DNA from: Gryganskiella cystojenkinii
Taxonomy: Eukaryota > Mortierellomycota > Mortierellomycetes > Mortierellales > Mortierellaceae
Direction: 5' to 3'
Assembly (NCBI GenBank): GCA_015852425.1
Contig: JAAAIG010000290.1
Coordinates: 27,132-41,554, forward strand
Length of the DNA stretch: 14,423 bases
Part shown: positions 8,434-14,423 of the stretch, one piece after another
Position numbering within the stretch: position 1 is the first letter of the stretch
How the letters are laid out: the number at the start of each line of letters is the position of its first letter
Program-made: the position numbers and the translations under genes
Notes under the pieces: generated by a model
What the model was told of the DNA's origin: nothing
The model's database searches: none
The model's input: only the letters and a program-made list of their open reading frames with translations

Positions 8434-8726
8434 ATTATTGTTTTAGCCGTTATCCTCGCTCTACCCTCAATCAAGAATTACATTACAACAACGCTATCCC
8501 CCCACCTTCGACTCGACCTACAAAACTCACATATCGCTCCAGGGGTCGACACCATAGACGACATTTTGACGACGATGATTTTCAATTAAAAACTGGAAAA
8601 AGAAATAATATTACATTGTTACAAAGATCAAAACAAGTTCGGGTCATGGAAAGCACAAGATAATATGTTTTGTTATATGTTTGTTTATTATTCTATGTTG
8701 CGCCATTTTCAATGTCATGCTGTAGC
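8434..8726. other. Convergent 3' region between QCR10 and uraD
   Basis: Both flanking genes end here. The sequence is AT-rich, with a minus-strand AATAAA serving uraD. No coding frame or RNA gene is seen. Confidence 0.55.
8684..8689 (-). terminator. Poly(A) signal of uraD
   Basis: AATAAA on the minus strand, 38 bases after the uraD stop codon. This is a normal spacing for a fungal polyadenylation signal. Confidence 0.5.
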
Positions 8727-9308
8727 TTAGGCGACGTTGAGTTTCTTGAGACGATCTCGGGCAATGGCGACCATATCGGTCAACGCAGTCTTCATCTCTG
8801 CTTCCTTAGTCGAGTTCTTGATCCTCTCCTCCATCACGGGAATAATCACGTTACGAGGACGACCATTGACAAAGACCACAAACTTGAATCCGTATTTGTC
8901 CTCGTACTCTTGGTTCAATTTCTTCAAAGTGGCTTGTGTGACTTCATCGTCCTGGGAAGGAGTGGAGGTAGCCTCGACCTTCTTGGCAGCATCCTCAGGG
9001 GTATAACCTTGTTCGATTAGGGACATCGCTGAAAGGTTGGCTTTGGCGGCACCGATACGCGGGTGGGCATTGATCACGTCGAGTTGTTCTTCAGGGGTCA
9101 AGTATTTGTCAGGGTTGTTCAACAGGATCTCGGTCTCATCGATCAGGGCCGAGTACGAGGGGTAGGGACGCTTAGAGTAGAGGTGTTGAACGATTGGTGG
9201 GGCGGGCTCAAAGAGCAGAGTAACCGCGGTCGCAACGTCTTGTACGGAGGCCTTCGTGTTGATGAACTCGATGGACGGAAGAGAGATAGGTGCAGCGGTG
9301 TGGGCCAT
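8727..9308 (-). CDS. uraD: OHCU decarboxylase (2-oxo-4-hydroxy-4-carboxy-5-ureidoimidazoline decarboxylase)
   Basis: Single exon, 193 aa, starting at an ATG in good context (TAATGGCC). It performs the last step of urate oxidation: decarboxylation of OHCU to S-allantoin, after uricase and HIU hydrolase. Evidence is the family core: AHPRIG with the presumed catalytic His82, then LSAMSLIEQG with Glu99, and the second block YEDKYGFKFVVFVNGR (about 135-150), followed by the helical end IKNSTKEAEMKTAL. Its length fits stand-alone fungal and animal forms. The C-terminus is NVA, so no SKL-type peroxisomal signal is visible, although uricase-pathway enzymes are often peroxisomal. No membrane span or signal peptide is seen. 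No other purine-catabolic gene is in the window. A single GATA core stands at about 9371, too little to argue for nitrogen control. Confidence 0.94.
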   Translation of the reverse strand: MAHTAAPISLPSIEFINTKASVQDVATAVTLLFEPAPPIVQHLYSKRPYPSYSALIDETEILLNNPDKYLTPEEQLDVINAHPRIGAAKANLSAMSLIEQGYTPEDAAKKVEATSTPSQDDEVTQATLKKLNQEYEDKYGFKFVVFVNGRPRNVIIPVMEERIKNSTKEAEMKTALTDMVAIARDRLKKLNVA

Positions 9309-9439
9309 TATGAAAAGGTGAATGAAAGAGGAATGGGAGGTTGATGAATGAGAGAGAAGAGTACGAATGTGGATAGAAGGGGGAAAGAAAGGAGAAAGAA
9401 CATCAAAAAAAGAAGTTGGTGGGACCCACCCACACTAAA
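9309..9439. promoter_or_regulatory. Upstream region of uraD
   Basis: Purine-rich on the plus strand (CT-rich as read into uraD), consistent with a fungal promoter leader. It includes a perfect inverted repeat GGTGGGACCCACC at about 9418-9430. No TATA box was found. Confidence 0.35.
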
Positions 9440-10391
9440 ATTTTAATGGGTGAAATAGGGACAGACGCGGGGAAGCTCCTGTCTTTCCGCTCCCGACTCT
9501 TTAAAATCCTCGGACGAGCATACCATAATACTCAGGCCTATTCCATTATATAAAGTCCTGTTTCCAAGAGCGTGAAAGAAAACTCGACATATGGTCTCAA
9601 TCGTCTCAAGAGTCGCCCGCCTTGTTCTGCTTTCTGAGTCGCCATTCTGCCAATGTGACCAACGCAACGACTAATCGTAAACTTCATCCCTTTCAGTTCA
9701 GACCATGGTCGTGGAGATCTCGCCCAATGATCCATTATCTGCCCCGTTATTCTTTTGATATCGTTGCCTGATCTGGGTAATTCCTGCTGCTGTCGTAAAC
9801 GATAAAAATGTGCTTGGAGACAGACTGGAGACAGGCCGCTACATCAAACATCGACCCCAGAAACTCCAGATCCTCTAGAATATCGTTCATAGCCGCTCGA
9901 TCGTGGCATTCGGACCGGTACTCGTTGCGTTTTTGCTGTTGCTTCATCTTTACTCGGTTCAAATCCAATCGTCCTTACGACTTTCAAGAGCGGAACGTGG
10001 ATCGTAGAGGGAGACGCCTTGAAAACTTAAAGTTTACGACCAGACTGGCCTCCTTCTCAGGTCCAATCCAGGCCTGATCGGCTCGTTGTAGTGATCCTTC
10101 AGCCTCTGCAGATTTCAAAGATATGGTCCGTCAGTCGAGCCGCTTAAGTTCAAGCGACAAAGACCTCTCTCTAGTTTCAGGTCCTCGGCACTCGTTCTCA
10201 GGGGCAACACTCTCAGTCTTGGACAGAATCAGCTGAGGTAATCAACGACTGTCGACTCCAGACCACAGAAACTCGGTGTCTGTGAACGCCGGTCAAGATC
10301 ACGGATAGAGACTCAAGTCCGTAGAGCCGCTGTCGAGGGCGCGGACGATTTGTTCATCGACGGTGAGCGATCCATTCGATGGAAAAGGCAT
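9440..10391 (-). pseudogene. Candidate decayed leucine-rich-repeat (F-box/LRR-like) gene
   Basis: No long open frame exists, yet the minus strand reads as broken protein. An ATG at 10391 starts a short frame with LTVDEQIVRALDSGSTDLSLYP. After a frame change the text continues as ESTVVDYLS, stop, FCPRLRVLPLRTSAEDL, CRLNLSGSTDGPYL, stop, NLQRLKDHYNEPI and TLSFQGVSLYDPR, with several in-frame stops. After another frame change comes ILEDLEFLGSMFDV at about 9840-9890. The LxxLxL spacing and the phrase about sorting and ranking (CPRLRVL) resemble fungal F-box/LRR proteins. An intact gene of that broad type lies next to it on the same strand. The pieces are not obviously copies of that neighbour. 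This may instead be chance open frames; I consider decay more likely than not, but no alignment was run. Confidence 0.4.
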
Positions 10392-10716
10392 CAATTGAAG
10401 GAAAGAAAAGGGAGGTAAACCTAGAGAACAGCAAAAGAAGAAAGAAGTTGGCAGGAGAGAGGTTGTAGTTTGGGTGTTCAACATTAAGTTCTTTTATTTT
10501 TTGGGGAGGGAACGAGGAGTGTCCTCTCCTCGAGAATGGCGATGGCTACCTCGTCGGCTTTCACTTCTTCACTCGTTGCGAACACAGATTTTTTCTGGTG
10601 CATCACCGCGGAGAAACGTCCCACAGAGGCATTGAAAACAAAATTCTTCTCGAACAAACAAACAAAAAGGGGCTTCGCGTCTCGAAGTAGGCGTGGTGTG
10701 AAGTAGAAACGGTTCT
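10392..10716. other. 3' flank of the F-box/LRR gene
   Basis: No coding frame with family resemblance. A minus-strand AATAAA stands at 10493-10498, about 220 bases after the F-box gene stop. It is also the stretch just upstream of the decayed LRR-like region. Confidence 0.45.
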
Positions 10717-12384
10717 TTACACTGGATATTTTTCATTAACCCATCTGCGTTCCGTCGTCTCCAACTGTGGGACCAGAGTCCACAAAGCCTTGCGTTTTTC
10801 CTCGTCAGAATGCAGACTATACTTCGACAGCCGTTCAAGACTCGGCCACTGATTCAAGATCCAGGCAAGGTCAGATTCCATCATCTCTTGACGCGTTCCT
10901 TCGAATCCGAATACCTCCAGACATTCGATTGGTTTCAAGAGTCCCAGCCCAGACCTCAGACGAAGCTCAAGACCTCGGTTCTCGCTCTTCTTCTTCGTCT
11001 CGCTCCTCCTCTCAGTTAGTCCTATTATAGAATCCAAGCCGACATTGAGGGTCTTGAGCTTGGTCAATCTTGAAAGCTGTCGACAGACGTGCTCATCCCA
11101 CCCGTCTTCGAGTTCATCCATTCCCATGATCAGGTACTCGAGTCCGAGGCAAGCCCAAGGTGTGACATTTTCAATAGCTCGATAGTCCTCGAATGGTTTT
11201 CGAATTTCTGGCTCCAACTCCTTGGATTCCAATTTTTCTTCCACCTCCCACAGTTGTCTCTCCTGATCGGATTCGGCATCAAGATTGATTTGGAAAACTC
11301 TACTATTTCGACCCTCTGGTGTATCGACCAACTCGTTCGCATGCATCGGATCTGCCCGAAAATAGATCAATTTTGGGCAGGATGTCAAAATGCGTTGCTG
11401 CATCCAACTTCGTATGCCCTCACAGCCGGCGATATCGACATATTTGAGCGTAGGGTAATGTCGTTCAAGCGCGGTCAGACACCGGTACCAGATTGGCGTG
11501 CTTGGCACAAAGATCCTTGTCAATAGTGCGCAGGCATCAAGGATCAGGGCCATTTGGCTATCACAGAGACTTGGGTAGCTGGGTGCATTCAGGGTAAGCT
11601 GGTGGAGCTGGGACCAGATTGGGCAAGTCGGGACGACGAGACGACAAAATTCCTTCACGTAACGCTCGGCGGGGGAAGGCTCATCTACGAGCGCGATATT
11701 GTCCCAGGTTAAAGAGTCCAGAAGTGGACATTGGCAAGCCCAGTTCAGGACGTTGAACCGAGAGCGGATATTGTCGAGGGAGAGTGATTTCAGTCTCGGG
11801 AACTGTGGGTTCTTGGGGAACGTGTGGGATTCCATCCAGCTGAATTCGCAGCATACCATCTTGAGTTTGACAAGCTGTTCGCCAAGTTCCAAAAACAAAC
11901 TCTGAAGATGCTCGTCAGACAAGGAAGCATGCTCGAGGGTGAGTTCTTGTAGAGTCCGGGGGCAGGCCCTAAACATGGAGCACCAGGCAAGATCATCGAC
12001 CCTGAACTTCACGCTAGATTGGATGCACAGTCTTAACAGGCTTGAATTGTTGGTGAGGAAACAGATGGTACCTATTGTCCAGTTCTTGCAATTTTTGAAG
12101 CCGAGAATTGCTGTCAGTTGCTCGAGTCGTTCACAGATGATGTTCCTGTTGGAGATAAAGACGGAGAGGCGACGGATATGGGAACTATGGCGCAGGACGA
12201 CTGTCTTTCTACTGCAAAGGCTGTGTTCTTCCATCTCGCTGACGTTCCTGTACAGAAAGGGAACGAGGATGTCGTACCAAAGTTTTGACACGCGAATTGC
12301 GGTTTTGAGTTCCCTCTTTTGCAGATAGTCCCCGAGACTGTGCACGATATCGGGGAGGTCTGTGGCAATGGTGGTGGCTGTCAT
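10717..12384 (-). CDS. F-box/leucine-rich-repeat protein
   Basis: Single exon, 555 aa, from an ATG to a TAA at 10717-10719. The N-terminus has an F-box-like helix set (about residues 9-48: DLPDIVHSLGDYL, then LKTAIRVSKLWYDILVPFLYRNV), the usual binding surface for Skp1. The rest is irregular leucine-rich repeats, for example RTLQELTLEHASLSDEHLQS (145-164), FPRLKSLSLDNI, PLLDSLTWDNIAL and LTKLKTLNVGLDSI. Such proteins are substrate receptors of SCF ubiquitin ligases; the target cannot be told from sequence. Glu/Lys-rich stretches at about 375-405 and 463-475 probably form loops. There is no signal peptide or span. The family is large and fast-changing in some fungi, which fits the decayed LRR-like sequence downstream. 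The ATG lies only 139 nt from the stop of the upstream gene, so its promoter is short or overlaps that gene's 3' UTR. Confidence 0.85.
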   Translation of the reverse strand: MTATTIATDLPDIVHSLGDYLQKRELKTAIRVSKLWYDILVPFLYRNVSEMEEHSLCSRKTVVLRHSSHIRRLSVFISNRNIICERLEQLTAILGFKNCKNWTIGTICFLTNNSSLLRLCIQSSVKFRVDDLAWCSMFRACPRTLQELTLEHASLSDEHLQSLFLELGEQLVKLKMVCCEFSWMESHTFPKNPQFPRLKSLSLDNIRSRFNVLNWACQCPLLDSLTWDNIALVDEPSPAERYVKEFCRLVVPTCPIWSQLHQLTLNAPSYPSLCDSQMALILDACALLTRIFVPSTPIWYRCLTALERHYPTLKYVDIAGCEGIRSWMQQRILTSCPKLIYFRADPMHANELVDTPEGRNSRVFQINLDAESDQERQLWEVEEKLESKELEPEIRKPFEDYRAIENVTPWACLGLEYLIMGMDELEDGWDEHVCRQLSRLTKLKTLNVGLDSIIGLTERRSETKKKSENRGLELRLRSGLGLLKPIECLEVFGFEGTRQEMMESDLAWILNQWPSLERLSKYSLHSDEEKRKALWTLVPQLETTERRWVNEKYPV

Positions 12385-12413
12385 GATGTGGAAGAATGAA
12401 CGAATGAATTGCC

Positions 12414-12429
12414 TTTTTTTTTTTTTTTT
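12414..12429 (-). promoter_or_regulatory. A16 tract in the F-box gene leader
   Basis: Sixteen T on the plus strand, so A16 in the sense of the F-box gene, ending 29 bases before its ATG. Poly(dA:dT) tracts exclude nucleosomes; in mRNA an A-rich leader can bind poly(A)-binding protein. Which applies here is unknown. Confidence 0.45.
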
Positions 12430-12500
12430 GAGCTTTTGGCAAAAATAAAGTAGTACAAAGCACTGCCACTTTGCAATGCAATTTTTAGTCTTTGTCTTTT

Positions 12501-12506
12501 TTTATT
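12501..12506 (-). terminator. Poly(A) signal of the DUF202 gene
   Basis: AATAAA on the minus strand, 18 bases beyond the stop codon of the spliced gene model at 12524. This supports the spliced end over the unspliced one. Confidence 0.45.
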
Positions 12507-12523
12507 GGCAGGTGCATGAATGT

Positions 12524-14151
12524 TTAAAAGTGGACATCAGTGGAGGTCCATGGAGGGGGGCTACGTGCATCTTCACCAAATGACATTGTCACTAAAAAGC
12601 AAAAAGAGAGAGAGAGAAAGAGATCAGCATAACAGGATCATGATTATCCCCCACCTTACAAAAAACATTATAAATAAAAAACAACGTACGTGCAAAGTTG
12701 CCGCCATAAAGCAACACAAGTCCCAAAGTCAACAAGGTCGGGATCGTTTTCTCATAGTAAAGAACATCCTTCCTCTTGGTGATCATCCACAAGTGTCGGG
12801 TATGATACAGGGTCGTGGAATAGATCAACGTGGTCACACACAGGATAAAAGCCCCGACACCGACATAGGATGCAATTCCGATACCGAAACTCAACAGCGT
12901 GATCGCGATGCTCCCCTGAAGGACACCGAATCGAAGCCAATGCAGGTACAGACGTTCGTTCGAAAACTGAGCGAATCGACCCGTCTTGTGGATATCGTAT
13001 TCGATTTGGGCTCGTGTCTTGGCTCGACGGAACCGAGAGAACACGCCCTTGCGGGTCTTGACCAGACCGTTCTTCTCGTTATGGTCATCGTTAGACTTGT
13101 TGTACTCGGACTTGGCAGGGTCATCCAAGAGTTCCATGCGACTGAATCGATTTGGGGTGCTGCGACCCTCGCTCTCAGCATAGTCTGGGTGCCATGGTTG
13201 AGGTGTGATCGATCGGGAGCTAAACTCCTCTTCCTGCTGTCGGTATTGATGATGCTGCGGTGTGGGTAATGCTGACTTCATCTTGTTATACGATTTCTTT
13301 TTGTGGAAACTCGGGCCTGTTGGAGACTTGAAGCGGTTCCTGGTGCTATGGTTAGCCTGGGTGTTCAAAGGTCTACCGGGGACCAAAGGTGAGGATTCTA
13401 CGGAGGAGGGTTGCCGCTGATAAAGAGGCTCGTACGAGTGGGTTGAAAGATTCGAGTAAGAAGCAACGGAGATGGGTCGATCCGATAATAACGGGTTTCT
13501 GTTGAGCGAGATCGGTTCAACGGTCGTATGGTGCGGTTGAGGAGACTCGAGCTGGACGTCGTGAGTGGTCAAGGGATGATAAGCAAAAGTCGAGTTTTGA
13601 GCGTTATACGGAGTCGAGGAGGGAGATGGTGACGAAGGCAAAGCAGGGTATGAAGATTCTCGTTTCGGGATGGAGAAATTGCTGTTGTTGTTTGTGTGCG
13701 TTTGATGTTGTTGTGGTTGGGGTTGTTGGTGTGATGAAGACGAGGGGTGGTGAGCTTCAAGTGGTTGATACGAGTGAGCGCTGCTATTATTTTGGTGGTT
13801 GAAACGATGAGCAGGGATCTGTGGCCGAGTGATGAGAGTGGGTTGATAGGGGTGAGGCTGGGGTTGTTGCGGTTCGGAACCTTGCTGAGAAGAGAACTGG
13901 GGGCGAGTTTGGTGTGGGACAGACGGTGGTGGGGGTGAGGGAGAAGAATAGTGAAGTGGAAAAGAAGAAGAAGGAAAAGAAGAAGGAAGAGGCGGAGGCT
14001 GGTACAATGAAGTTGAACTTGATGGCATCAACCCCCGATCATTCAATAATTGCTCTTGCTGTTGTTGTTGTTGTTGATGATAGAGCTGAGGCGGTGGTTG
14101 CCACTGGTTTCGCTCTTGTCGCTGCTGTCGGTGTTGCTGATTGTGTGCCAT
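12524..14151 (-). CDS. Disordered Gln/Pro-rich protein with C-terminal DUF202 (VTC1-like) membrane domain
   Basis: Two exons on the complement, 12690-14151 and 12524-12591, give 509 aa. The 98-nt intron has donor GTACGT, branch-like CTGAT and acceptor TTTTTAG. Residues 1 to about 360 are low-complexity and probably disordered: a poly-Gln run near residue 26, then Pro, Ser, His and Gln-rich text with many possible phosphosites. A basic patch (KTRKGVFSRFRRAKTR) leads into the DUF202-type domain at about 396-488: FSNERLYLHWLRFGVLQG, then three spans at about 405-422, 428-448 and 468-488. That motif is shared with Vtc1 and the C-terminus of Vtc2-4, the vacuolar polyphosphate polymerase complex. 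No SPX or polymerase domain is present, so a direct role in polyphosphate synthesis is not claimed. Unspliced mRNA would give a different 32-residue end and stop at a TAG inside the acceptor. The start ATG is the only good one near the frame's 5' end. Confidence 0.8.
14048..14076 (-). repeat. CAA/CAG poly-Gln codon repeat
   Basis: Near the 5' end of the DUF202 gene, mixed CAA and CAG codons encode seven consecutive Gln, then Glu and Gln. Mixed codons make it more stable than a pure repeat. Further Gln-rich stretches lie between about 13690 and 13730. Confidence 0.7.
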
Positions 14152-14423
14152 CTTTTCTTTTCATTACCGACAAGAATACAAAAAAAAGAAAAAAAAAACA
14201 TAATAATTGTATTTTTAGTGCAAATGGTATACAGTATGGAGTTGGCTGAGCGGAACTCAACTTGTTTGTTCTTTCTTTCTGGCTATCTGGGTGTATTCAA
14301 CCGCGACAGGTCCATCCTTTCCCCCGTCTCCTCTTGAATCAATGATGCAACCGCCGATTGCCCATCCTATTTTTCCTCTTCTTTCCAATACATGGTGCGA
14401 TATGCGCAGAGCCATTGTTCCAA
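14152..14423. promoter_or_regulatory. Upstream region of the DUF202 gene
   Basis: Probable promoter and leader. It has A-rich runs on the plus strand at 14179-14199 (T-rich in the gene's sense). No TATA box or neighbouring gene is clear before the window ends. Confidence 0.4.

Noticed and set aside
3172..9308. A functional gene cluster of SDR, PP2A, QCR10 and uraD
   Set aside because: The genes face in mixed directions, have large separate intergenic regions and belong to unrelated pathways. Their neighbourhood gives no support for a joint system.
9956..9966. GGTTCAAATCC, a perfect match to the tRNA B box
   Set aside because: The flanking bases cannot form a five-pair T stem (CTCGG against CCAAT), and no A box, anticodon arm or acceptor stem fits. 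Not a tRNA.
12592..14151. Unspliced 519-aa model of the DUF202 protein
   Set aside because: Its C-terminal 32 residues come from a typical GT-AG intron with a good donor and branch site. The spliced form gives a cleaner membrane segment and a nearby poly(A) signal.

Overview
The window is filamentous-fungal nuclear DNA. Five genes are intact or close to it, and at least three of them carry short GT-AG introns (92-395 nt, with near-consensus donors such as GTAAGT and GTACGT). Others have TATA-type promoters, CT-rich leaders or a Gln/Pro-rich low-complexity protein. The closeness of the PP2A protein to other eukaryotes, the mix of F-box/LRR and WD40 sequence, and the overall style suggest an early-diverging fungus of the Mortierella type (Mucoromycota). 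That placement is my inference; nothing in the window proves it. Twenty G bases at the left edge look like a contig end or sequencing artefact.

Layout. 1-932: non-coding, with a GT-rich tandem repeat, leading into a TATA promoter. 933-2151 (+): an unrecognised protein with about seven membrane spans and a Gly/Arg-rich tail. 2455-3050 (-): a truncated, frameshifted WD40-repeat relic. 3172-4552 (-): a five-exon short-chain dehydrogenase of the yeast YMR226C / bacterial YdfG type, 254 aa. 5136-6654 (-): the four-exon catalytic subunit of protein phosphatase 2A, exactly 309 aa. 6655-7769: a divergent intergenic region with microsatellites. 7770-8433 (+): the three-exon, 73-aa complex III subunit Qcr10. 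8727-9308 (-): OHCU decarboxylase (UraD) of urate breakdown. About 9440-10391 (-): what looks like a decayed LRR-like gene. 10717-12384 (-): an intact 555-aa F-box/LRR protein. 12524-14151 (-): a 509-aa protein with a long disordered N-terminal half and a C-terminal DUF202-type (VTC1-like) membrane domain, split by one intron.

The genes do not form a cluster. They are independent housekeeping functions (signalling phosphatase, respiratory chain, purine catabolism, dehydrogenase) interleaved with members of expandable repeat families (WD40, LRR), two of which are in decay. I did not find a new multi-gene system. The points most worth a second look are the substituted C-terminal regulatory residue in PP2A, two identical A16 leader tracts at the same distance from two start codons, the two gene relics, the stop/acceptor overlap in the DUF202 gene, and the unknown multi-span membrane protein. 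All exon boundaries were worked out by hand from reading frame and family conservation; no search or alignment program was run.
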